Below, piece after piece: positions 1 through 7,445 of a stretch of DNA of 50,521 nt; position 1 is the stretch's first letter; the number at the start of each line of letters is the position of its first letter. The notes beneath the pieces are model-generated. The model did no database searches. It was not told the origin of the DNA and was given only the letters and a program-made list of their open reading frames with translations. Position numbers and translations under genes: made by a program. This DNA is from Deltaproteobacteria bacterium. GTDB lineage: Bacteria > Desulfobacterota > Binatia > HRBIN30 > JACQVA1. The stretch spans positions 1-50,521 of the forward strand of contig JACOST010000016.1 of NCBI GenBank assembly GCA_016178705.1. The letters are read 5' to 3'.

Positions 1-192
1 ACCCGGACGATCCGCAGCCAAGCACGACGCCACGTCGGAAACAGACCGACCGACCACAGCGAATGATTCACCCAATCCACGATCAGCGCCTCCCGAGACG
101 GAGGCCATGCGGCCAAATGGTTTTTCTACAAGCTCGTTAGTCATCCGCGAGCGGACGGGCGAGAAAAGCCCGCCCACTCACGGACCACGTGA
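1..192. other. Left-edge region without a confident gene
   Basis: Two weak possibilities are visible. On the minus strand an open frame runs from a TTG near 116 off the left edge and encodes a Trp-rich stretch. On the plus strand a frame open from the left edge stops at 194-196 and reads as a polar tail. Neither has a ribosome binding site or a recognisable domain, so neither is called as a gene. Confidence 0.3.
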
Positions 193-198
193 CTAACG
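135..198 (-). terminator. Hairpin at the 3' end of the SUMF-domain gene
   Basis: Outer arms CGTTAGTCA (135-143) and TGACTAACG (190-198) are exact reverse complements. They enclose a second stem, CGGGC (156-160) with GCCCG (168-172), around an A-rich loop. The structure overlaps the stop codon of the minus-strand gene and would form in its transcript. It has no long U tract, so intrinsic termination is plausible rather than certain; it could also serve a gene entering from the left. Confidence 0.45.
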
Positions 199-1071
199 CG
201 CGCAACGAAAGCCGGCGTTGTATTGCGAGAAAAACGGCGAGGGGTAGCCGGTGACAGCGAGCGGGCCGGCATGCGTCGTGGTGTCCATGCTGCCGCCACG
301 TAGAAGCGCGCCGGGGCCGGTCGCTGTCGTGCTCGCCCCCGACAAGCACATGTAGTCGTCGCTGAATGCGGCCCACCCGGGGCACGCCGTCGACGTGGGC
401 ACCCAGTCCGCCACCCACTCGTGCAGGTTGCCCACCATGTCGAAGGCGCCGTACGTCGAGACGCAACTGCTGCGCGAGCCAGTGGCAGTTACCGCGAAAG
501 TGCCCGTGTTACAGTCCGTGGTGCCGTTATCGCCACCCGGGTCCGGCGAGCCCGCTGCCGCCTGTTGCCACTCGCCGTTCGACGGCAGCCGCTTGCCCGC
601 GTTGCTGCACGCCTGCTGCGCCTGAAACCACGTGACGTACGCCGACGGGGTGATCGGGGTCGTGTCGAGCAGAGTCGCACTCAAGCTCACGGCAAAGATT
701 GCGCTGCCCGTACACGTCGTGAAATTCAGTTCCGCCGCGCAGTCCTGGCCGTTGTTGCCACAGACGTAGTCGTCGCCCGCCACTCCGCGCTGGACGGCGG
801 TGCCCAGCAACAGGTCGGCCCGCTTCACGGTGCCCCGCTGCACCTTGGTGATCAGCGTCTTGTTGCTCGTCGACCCGTGACACGCCGGGATCTCCCAGAC
901 GCTGGCTTCGTACTTGTCCACGCAGAACGAGCCGACCTTCACCGAGTCGATCGGACATTTCGTCGTCACGTCCCCCGGCCACGCCGCGGCGGCGGGCGCC
1001 GCCATCATCGCCGGGCCGGTCAGGCCGGCGAGCAGCGCCACGCTGGCCAATGCTGTACTCAGAACTTTCAT
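193..1071 (-). CDS. Secreted formylglycine-generating-enzyme-like (SUMF1-domain) protein
   Basis: This encodes 292 aa with an N-terminal signal peptide (MKVLSTALASVALLAG..., Ala-rich cleavage region near residue 30). The C-terminal half carries the SUMF hallmarks in order: a RLPSNGEWQQAA block, DMVGNLHEWVADW, RGGS, and the closing GFRCAR. These are the family signatures of FGE-sulfatase/C-lectin-fold proteins. The RGGS block is followed by Met-Asp-Thr and lacks the paired cysteines of true formylglycine-generating enzymes, so sulfatase activation is unlikely. A lectin-like or other surface role is more probable. The ATG at 1071 is preceded by a perfect AGGAGG, so the longer open frame upstream is ignored. 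A sigma-54-type promoter lies about 80 bp upstream, and the neighbouring gene encodes a sigma-54 activator. Confidence 0.85.
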   Translation of the reverse strand: MKVLSTALASVALLAGLTGPAMMAAPAAAAWPGDVTTKCPIDSVKVGSFCVDKYEASVWEIPACHGSTSNKTLITKVQRGTVKRADLLLGTAVQRGVAGDDYVCGNNGQDCAAELNFTTCTGSAIFAVSLSATLLDTTPITPSAYVTWFQAQQACSNAGKRLPSNGEWQQAAAGSPDPGGDNGTTDCNTGTFAVTATGSRSSCVSTYGAFDMVGNLHEWVADWVPTSTACPGWAAFSDDYMCLSGASTTATGPGALLRGGSMDTTTHAGPLAVTGYPSPFFSQYNAGFRCAR

Positions 1072-1147
1072 CGCGTCCTCCTGTTCGCGCCATCGGCGCG
1101 GGTTGGTGGGGCATCGCCCCAGTTGTCGTTTGCTGCGACAACCAAAC

Positions 1148-1163
1148 AGCAGGTCCGGTGCCA
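1148..1163 (-). promoter_or_regulatory. Candidate sigma-54 (-24/-12) promoter
   Basis: Read on the minus strand the 16 bases are TGGCACCGGACCTGCT. They match the consensus TGGCACG-N4-TTGCW at all but two positions and have the obligatory GG-N10-GC spacing. Transcription would start near 1137, leaving a leader of about 66 nt before the AGGAGG and ATG of the SUMF-domain gene. The gene on the other side codes for a sigma-54-dependent activator, which makes the site more credible. No experimental evidence is available. Confidence 0.65.
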
Positions 1164-1173
1164 GGCGCACACC

Positions 1174-1206
1174 CGCACGGTGCGACGAGCACCGGCGTGC
1201 CGGTGC
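1174..1206 (-). promoter_or_regulatory. Two palindromes upstream of the -24 box: candidate activator binding sites
   Basis: An exact inverted repeat GCACCGGC-GT-GCCGGTGC lies at 1189-1206, and a shorter one, CGCAC-G-GTGCG, at 1174-1184. Both sit 11-43 bp upstream of the -24 element. Fis-type activators bind dyads as dimers, so these are candidate enhancer sites for the adjacent activator. The spacing to the promoter is shorter than the usual 80-150 bp, which is a reservation. Confidence 0.4.
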
Positions 1207-1270
1207 GACGCGCGGCATCAACTCAATTGACCAGCAGTGGAAACTTGAAGAAGAGAAATGGAAAGCGCGG

Positions 1271-2854
1271 TTACCGCAAAGCGTACTCTTTGATTTTCTT
1301 GCGCAGCGCCACGCGCGACAGACCGAGTGCTTGCGCCGCGCGCGAGATGTTACCGTGGTGCGCGGCGAGCACCTTGGCAACGTGCGTGGCCTCGAACCCC
1401 GCACGCGCGCGGCGGAGATCGCTCGCCTCGGCACTGTCCGCAGGATCGCTGCGCGGCGCCGTCTCCGGCACGACTTCGGGGTCGCGATCTGTAGTGGCGG
1501 GTTTCGGCACCTGCGCCAGCGTGCGCGGTAGCTGCTCGACGCCGATCGTCGCGCCGTCGGGCGCGAGCGCGACCGCGCGCTCGATTGCACTCTGCAGCTC
1601 GCGCACGTTTCCGGGCCACTCGCTGCTGATGAGCTGATCGATCGCGGCGGGCTCGATGCCGGCGATGCGCTTGTGATGGCGCTCGGCCGCGGCCGCGAGA
1701 AAGTGATCGGCGAGTAGCGGGATGTCTTCGCGCCGCTCGCGCAAGGAAGGTACATTGATCGGAAACGCCGCCAAGCGGAAGTACAGGTCGCGCCGAAAGC
1801 GGCCGTGATCGACTTCGTCGACGAGCTGGCGATTGGTGGCGGAGACGACACGCACGTCGATGGCGCGAGGATGGGGATCGCCGACGGGGACCACCTCGCC
1901 GTCTTGCAACACCCGGAGCAAGCGCGCCTGCATCGGCGGCGGCATGTCACCAATCTCGTCGAGAAAAATCGTCCCACCGTCGGCGGCTTCGAAAAAGCCG
2001 ACTTGATCCTTCATCGCGCCGGTGAACGCCCCCTTGCGGTGCCCGAAGAGTTGGCTCTCCAGTAGCGATTCCGGCAGCGCGGCACAGTTGACGGCGATGA
2101 ACGCCCTTTCCGCCCGCTCGCTGGCGCGATGGATGCCGCGCGCGACCAGCTCCTTGCCCGCACCGGTTTCGCCTTCGATCAACACGGTGATGGTGGACGC
2201 GGCGGCGCTGTCCATTAGCCGCAGCACGTCGCGCATCACCGCGCTGGTGGCGACGATGTCACCGAAGCGGTCGCTGCGGGCCAAGTCGCGCCGCAACGCG
2301 GCCACCTGCACGCGCAGTTTCTCTTCGGTCGATTTGAGCACGCCGTAGCGGCGCGCGTTCTGGATCGCCACCGCCACACCCGCGGCGAGCGCATCGAGAA
2401 AGGCGAGGTCGTCGTCGTTGAACGGGCGCCCGTCGAGACGATTGACGACTTCGAGCGCGCCGATGGTGCGCGCCTGCGCGGTAAGCGGCGCGGCCAAGAT
2501 ACTCCGGGTGGTGCGTCCGGTGATCTGGTCGATGCCGGCGAACCAACGCGGGTCGGTCGCGGCATCGTCGACCCGTACCGCACTCCCAGACTGCGCAGCA
2601 GCTCCCGCGATGCCTTGGTCGGCCGCGAACCGGGCTTGCTGCAGTCGCGCTGCCACGTCCGGGTTCTCGTCCACCGCGCACGGAAAGAAGAACTCGTTGC
2701 GATCGGGATCGATCAGCAACACCGCCGCGCTCTCAGCGGCCAGCACTTCGCGGCATTTGGCGATGACGAACGGAATCAGATCGTCGAGTTCGAGTCGTTC
2801 CGAAAACGCGCGGCCGAGTTCGAGCGCGAGGAGACGGCGGTCGGTGGGCTTCAT
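1271..2854 (-). CDS. Sigma-54-dependent transcriptional activator (GAF - AAA+ - Fis HTH)
   Basis: Three domains are visible: an N-terminal GAF sensor (roughly the first 170 residues); an AAA+ core with Walker A GETGAGKE, the sigma-54 contact loop GAFTGA, Walker B FLDEIGD and an arginine-finger region; and a C-terminal Fis-type helix-turn-helix (NISRAAQALGLSRVALRKKI). GAFTGA is diagnostic of activators that remodel sigma-54 holoenzyme. The GAF domain implies control by a small ligand or redox state that cannot be named from sequence. A GTG at 2905 would add 17 residues (544 aa in total); neither start has a clear ribosome site. The gene lies 199 bp upstream of the SUMF-domain gene in the same orientation, with a -24/-12 promoter in between, so that gene is its most likely target. 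Confidence 0.9.
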   Translation of the reverse strand: MKPTDRRLLALELGRAFSERLELDDLIPFVIAKCREVLAAESAAVLLIDPDRNEFFFPCAVDENPDVAARLQQARFAADQGIAGAAAQSGSAVRVDDAATDPRWFAGIDQITGRTTRSILAAPLTAQARTIGALEVVNRLDGRPFNDDDLAFLDALAAGVAVAIQNARRYGVLKSTEEKLRVQVAALRRDLARSDRFGDIVATSAVMRDVLRLMDSAAASTITVLIEGETGAGKELVARGIHRASERAERAFIAVNCAALPESLLESQLFGHRKGAFTGAMKDQVGFFEAADGGTIFLDEIGDMPPPMQARLLRVLQDGEVVPVGDPHPRAIDVRVVSATNRQLVDEVDHGRFRRDLYFRLAAFPINVPSLRERREDIPLLADHFLAAAAERHHKRIAGIEPAAIDQLISSEWPGNVRELQSAIERAVALAPDGATIGVEQLPRTLAQVPKPATTDRDPEVVPETAPRSDPADSAEASDLRRARAGFEATHVAKVLAAHHGNISRAAQALGLSRVALRKKIKEYALR

Positions 2855-2960
2855 CGCAAGCCCGCTTGATGACAATGGCGCATGGCTTGGCGACGACTGA
2901 AGCACGAAACCGCGCCCCGACTCAATCGCGGCGCGAACGGCCGCGCGTTCGCGGGAAGTC

Positions 2961-3521
2961 TCAGGCGGTGATTGACACGATCTGGACGCCCTCCTCTTTC
3001 GGGTCGCCCGGCATTTTCGGCGGCCGCGGGTTTCGCACCATGAACAGATTCTGGGGTTCGGTTCCGGCCGTCTGCGCCGGCGGCTGGTTGGTGTGGATGA
3101 TGAACGTGATCTGCTGGCCGTTGACTCCTACGGCTACATCGACATGTTCGGCGGTTCCATGACATGACCAGAGGGAACCGATCGGCAGACCGGTCTTGGC
3201 GGTCAGGTCGATCGCCCGCAGAAGAGCCTGCGCCAGAATCTCTGCGGTGTTCTTCACGCTCCACCAGAATGTCGCCGGCGCCAACCAGTCGTTCAGAAAA
3301 TGATCTCTCCCCGCTGCGGCCGTTATCCCTCCTACTTGATCTGTGAACACCTTGTGCTTCATCGCAAGAGCGGCGAATGCCGCGTTGTCGAGCGGCTGCT
3401 TCTTGAGCCAGTCTTGCAGGTCAGCGCGAACCTGCTCGCGGGTGGTTGGATTGTTCAGAGCGTTGTCGAGGTTGACAAAAAACGGTCCCTTCTGAATCGA
3501 TTCAGGCATCGCAGTGGGCAT
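2961..3521 (-). CDS. Conserved hypothetical protein, 186 aa
   Basis: The product is not recognised. It is a soluble protein without signal peptide or membrane segment. The first half is helical (NPTTREQVRADLQDWLKKQ...), and a block around SLWSCHGTAEHVDVAVGVNG looks like alternating beta strands with one Cys-His pair. A Pro-rich turn (NPRPPKMPGDPKEEG) precedes the C-terminus. Codon use resembles that of its neighbours, and AAAGGAA stands 6 bases before the ATG. It lies between two regulator genes and reads in the same direction as both. No function is proposed. Confidence 0.7.
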   Translation of the reverse strand: MPTAMPESIQKGPFFVNLDNALNNPTTREQVRADLQDWLKKQPLDNAAFAALAMKHKVFTDQVGGITAAAGRDHFLNDWLAPATFWWSVKNTAEILAQALLRAIDLTAKTGLPIGSLWSCHGTAEHVDVAVGVNGQQITFIIHTNQPPAQTAGTEPQNLFMVRNPRPPKMPGDPKEEGVQIVSITA

Positions 3522-3654
3522 CTTGGATTCCTTTCCATCGGATTCTCACGCCGCACGATGATCTGTATGGTCGTGTGTTTAGGTCCCGATCGCAAACGCG
3601 GTCGGTGATGGTCGGCACGGGAGCGCGCCGCGATTGGAGGGGCTCGGGACACTC

Positions 3655-6600
3655 TCATACCTCCCAGGTGACGGCGTAGAGCTGAAAGCGATCGGAGAAA
3701 CCCTTGAGCGCGACGCTGCCACAATCGCGAAAGGTGAATCGCGTGTCGCCCGCGAGCTGCCGTACGACGTCGGAGACGAGGATCTGCCCAGCCTCAGCGC
3801 CGGCGCAGATGCGCGCCGCGGCGTTGACCGACGCACCGTACAGTTGACCTTCTTCGGCGATGGGGTTGCCGGCGTTCAACCCGACCCGCACGCGAATCGC
3901 GTGCTGCGGTTGCGCGCCGTTAGACGCGGCAAAGTCGCTCTGAATGGCGACCGCACAGGCCAGTGCCGCCCGCGCCGATTGAAACCAAGCGTTGACCCCA
4001 TCGCCGGTGTGTTTGATCTCCGTGCCGCCGTGCTTCGCCAGGCACTCACGGATGATGGCGTTGTGCGTCCGCATGACAGCCTGCGCCTTGCGATCGCCCA
4101 GCCGCTGAATCAGCGGCGTGTAGTCCTCCATGTCGGTAAACATGATCACGCGCGGCTGCGTCGGCGGCAGGGAACGGTACGCCGGCTCGGTTGCGTTTGC
4201 CGGTTTGCGGATCGGCGTGGCCAAACCACGACTGCGTGCGTACGCGGCCGCAGCGGCTCGGTCAGCAGACCCGGTCTTCTGCAAGATGCTGCGCACCCGG
4301 CTAGCCACCGAGACGGGGCTCAGCAACATCTCCGCAGCGATTTCATCGTCGCGGCGGTCGTGGCTCAGTCGCGCCAACACGTCGATCTCGCGTTTGGTCA
4401 ACTGGTTCGAGTCACGCGGCGTGGGAGCCGGCAGTGACGTGGGCAGCGCGGCCGCCAGTTCGCCGGCGCGCTGGCTGAAAGGGATCATCTCCCGGTCGGC
4501 AAAGATCGATGCGGCGTGATGCAACAGCTCGCTCGCTCGTTGGCGATCTGCGTTAGTGCCGCGCGCGGCCAGCATGCGAGCGTAGTCCAGGCACGCGCGG
4601 CCCAGTTCCGGCTGGGCATTGGCAGCGGTTGCCGCCTGCAGCGCGAGCTGAAAGTGCACCTCGGCATCCTCCCACTTCCGGTGCGATGCCGCAGCGACGC
4701 CGCACAGGCGCGGAATGAGAAACGGCCAACCGTTGCAGAAGAGGGCGCCACTCTCGGCGGCAGCGCGCAAGATGCCCTCGATCGGTTCCACGAAGCTCGG
4801 TGTGTTGACTGCGTCGGCCACCTCCACGACCGCGCACAGGCAGACGATCGTGTTGATATCCGGAGCGGCGTCCCGCAACAGATCCACGACCGTGCGAGCG
4901 AAGCTGGTGGCGTCCGCATCGGTCAGACGATGCGCGTAGAGCGCCAGGAGCTGCCGATAGACCCAGGCAATGAATTGCACCGAGGCGCCGGGGTCGGGAA
5001 ACACGCGGTCGGGCTCGACCAGAATGTCGATGGCATCCGCCGCGGCATCCCATTCGGCCCGCAGCGCCCGCGCACCTGCGAGTGCCGGGAGGAAGAGCAA
5101 GCCACCCCAGGGGTAGTGTGAACGGTCCAGCATCAGCATCGCGTGCGCCGCGTAGGTCTCGACGTCGTCGAACGCGCCGCGCGCCAATGCCACACTCGAC
5201 AGGGCAGTGGCGGCGAGCGAGCAGCCGGTCCAGTCCTGGATCTTACGGCTGAACGCGCCAGCATCTGTGGCCCGTGCGTGGGCCTCGTCTAGTCGCCCCA
5301 ACCAAGTCAGCAGCAACGGCACGCGAGACCGGGCGTTGGCTTCCAGCCATACGTCGTTGGCAGTTCGGGTATCGAGCAGCGCCTGCTCGTAGTAGTCGAG
5401 TGACCCGTGCAGATGGAGAGTCTGCATCTGAGTAAGTCCGAGCGCCTGACGAGCATAGCCACAGAGCTGCGCGTCGGGGATAGCCAGCCCTATGGCCAGT
5501 GCGCGTTCCGACAGTTCGCGGGCCTTGTCCGGTTGTCGCGCCGTCCAATACACATCGGCGAGCGTTGACCAGATGCGCCCACGCAACACGGGTTCGGATT
5601 CACCAAGGGCTTCGAGGGCCTGCTCCAACGGCTGTACGTCGATCAGCGTGCCATACGCGACCGGGATCAATTCGAACTGAGCCCTCGTGCGGTCGGCGAA
5701 CGTCTGCGCCACACCGCGCGCGTCACCGACAGCCCGATAGGCCGCGATCGCTCGGTCGTAGTGATCGAGGCACAGATCCGGATTGCGATCGCGATGGCCG
5801 CTGTAAGCGGTGCGATAGTGCAACTCGGCGCGCTCAGCCAGCGAGGAGTGCTCAATCGATTCGGCGGCGGCCAGCGCCCCTTGATAGTAGCGTGCCGCAT
5901 CGCCCCACGCGTAGGTGGCAAAGGCGCGATCGCCGGCACGGCGCGCGTGCGCGACCACCTTCGGTGCTTCAGCCGCCGCACCGGCGGCGATGAGATGATG
6001 CGCGATCTCGAACACGTACGCATCGCCGTCGCTGTCACGAGTGGATTCAAGGACGTCGGCGACTTGGTTGTGGATCATTTGGCGCTGCGCCGCGCTCGGC
6101 TCGCGACTGAACACGTGTTGAATCAATGGATGTGCGAACTGGAAGCGCGCGCCCTCTGCGCGCAGCAGCCCGTGGAGCTGCGCCTCTTCGATGACGTCGC
6201 GGACCTCGCCATCGTCGAGCCCGCTAAGCGCGTGCAGCGACTCGAGCGTGAAGCCGCTGGCGAGGAACGCGGCGACTGTCAACGCGTGGTGGCAGCGATC
6301 GCTGAGTCCTTGGATGTGTGCGGCGATCGCACCGGTGACGTGTTCCGGAAAGTGCAGCTCCGGTGCAGCAACCGCTGCCACCAGCTCACCACCGCGCTCG
6401 CACAGCGCGCCCTGTTGCACGAGGTGACGGATCGCGGCTTGCGCGAACAACGGATTGCCTTGCGTCGCCTCGGCCACGGTCGTAACGAACTGGGTCGCCG
6501 GCCGCCCGAGATGGAGCGCGTGAATCAACTCGGCGAGCTCCGGTTCGTCGAACCCGGGTAGCACCAACGTGTGGTAAGCCGGTTCCCGCTGCAGACTCGC

Positions 6601-7254
6601 GAGCACTCCGGTCAGGTAAGCGGTCGGATCGACCGGCCGATGCGCGCCGACGATCATCAGCGGCACCGCTTCCCGCTCCGCGGCATCGGCGACCGAAAAG
6701 ACGACATGGCTGAGGAGATCGAGCGACGGCCGATCGGCCCAGTGGAGATCATCGAGCACCAGCACCGTCGGGCCCGCGCGCGCCACCGTCAGCACGGCGC
6801 GCGCGACCGCGGAAAACAGCCGCTGCTTGTCGTGCTCAGTCGGCGGTGCAACCGAAGACGTCCCGCCTCCTATGGTCGGGGCGCGTTCGATCAATCGGCG
6901 AATGACCTCGGCGTCTGGTCCGAGCGCGCGATCTAAATCGCCCAACACTTCTGGCAAATGAGACAGCACCCCCTCGACGAAGGGGACATATGGAAGCGCC
7001 AACTCTTCGTAACAGCGGCCGTAGTAAACCTGCACACCATATGGAGCAGCCACAGCTTGCGCGTGCTGGACGAAGCGGGTCTTGCCGATGCCGGCTTCAC
7101 CCACGACCTCCACGACCTGTGGCCGCCCGGTGAGCGTTTCCTGCAACCGCCCGTGCAGCCAGTCCAGTTGTTCACGGCGATTGATGAACGGCAGAGGAGC
7201 AGACGCGCCGCTCACTCCCGACTGGTCACGGTTGGATTCCGAAGACAGGGCCAC
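3655..7254 (-). CDS. ATPase-TPR-LuxR HTH-class III cyclase multidomain regulator
   Basis: This is a 1199-aa soluble signalling protein. Residues about 20-330 form a STAND/AAA_16-type ATPase with Walker A GEAGIGKT (52-59) and Walker B VLVLDDLHWAD (near 168). Residues about 400-900 are TPR-like helical repeats. A LuxR-type HTH follows (LTKREIDVLARL..., near 945-1005). A class III nucleotide cyclase domain closes the protein (about 1035-1199). In the cyclase the metal-binding Asp residues (FTDMEDYT; GDGVNAWF), the Lys before GDG and the Asn/Arg pair (VNAAARI) are present. The position that is usually Asp before the FG/YG of the purine-recognition segment is Gln (QLYG). In most relatives the cyclase is N-terminal and there is no HTH. 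The start is GTG with GGAGAG upstream. Confidence 0.88.
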   Translation of the reverse strand: MALSSESNRDQSGVSGASAPLPFINRREQLDWLHGRLQETLTGRPQVVEVVGEAGIGKTRFVQHAQAVAAPYGVQVYYGRCYEELALPYVPFVEGVLSHLPEVLGDLDRALGPDAEVIRRLIERAPTIGGGTSSVAPPTEHDKQRLFSAVARAVLTVARAGPTVLVLDDLHWADRPSLDLLSHVVFSVADAAEREAVPLMIVGAHRPVDPTAYLTGVLASLQREPAYHTLVLPGFDEPELAELIHALHLGRPATQFVTTVAEATQGNPLFAQAAIRHLVQQGALCERGGELVAAVAAPELHFPEHVTGAIAAHIQGLSDRCHHALTVAAFLASGFTLESLHALSGLDDGEVRDVIEEAQLHGLLRAEGARFQFAHPLIQHVFSREPSAAQRQMIHNQVADVLESTRDSDGDAYVFEIAHHLIAAGAAAEAPKVVAHARRAGDRAFATYAWGDAARYYQGALAAAESIEHSSLAERAELHYRTAYSGHRDRNPDLCLDHYDRAIAAYRAVGDARGVAQTFADRTRAQFELIPVAYGTLIDVQPLEQALEALGESEPVLRGRIWSTLADVYWTARQPDKARELSERALAIGLAIPDAQLCGYARQALGLTQMQTLHLHGSLDYYEQALLDTRTANDVWLEANARSRVPLLLTWLGRLDEAHARATDAGAFSRKIQDWTGCSLAATALSSVALARGAFDDVETYAAHAMLMLDRSHYPWGGLLFLPALAGARALRAEWDAAADAIDILVEPDRVFPDPGASVQFIAWVYRQLLALYAHRLTDADATSFARTVVDLLRDAAPDINTIVCLCAVVEVADAVNTPSFVEPIEGILRAAAESGALFCNGWPFLIPRLCGVAAASHRKWEDAEVHFQLALQAATAANAQPELGRACLDYARMLAARGTNADRQRASELLHHAASIFADREMIPFSQRAGELAAALPTSLPAPTPRDSNQLTKREIDVLARLSHDRRDDEIAAEMLLSPVSVASRVRSILQKTGSADRAAAAAYARSRGLATPIRKPANATEPAYRSLPPTQPRVIMFTDMEDYTPLIQRLGDRKAQAVMRTHNAIIRECLAKHGGTEIKHTGDGVNAWFQSARAALACAVAIQSDFAASNGAQPQHAIRVRVGLNAGNPIAEEGQLYGASVNAAARICAGAEAGQILVSDVVRQLAGDTRFTFRDCGSVALKGFSDRFQLYAVTWEV

Positions 7255-7445
7255 CGGTCTCTCCGCGTGACGTCAGCGCCGCCCCGTCAGGCGACGCCCC
7301 GTCGCGATTGGTTCGAGTTGCCCGGCGGTTTAGCGTTGGCCTCGGTCGCAAGTCAAACCTGCGCGAGATGCGCGGCACTGGCGGTTACTACCCGGGTCGC
7401 CTGCGCGCGGCGACGCAAGACAAGAATGGTTCGGTCCCTGAAAGT

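Noticed and set aside
193-1071. True formylglycine-generating enzyme acting on a sulfatase
   Set aside because: The catalytic cysteine pair is missing and no sulfatase gene is nearby.
1072-1977. N-terminal extension of the SUMF-domain frame to 594 aa
   Set aside because: The upstream part is antisense-like sequence in another frame of the sigma-54 activator gene; the AGGAGG-ATG at 1071 with a signal peptide is the real start.
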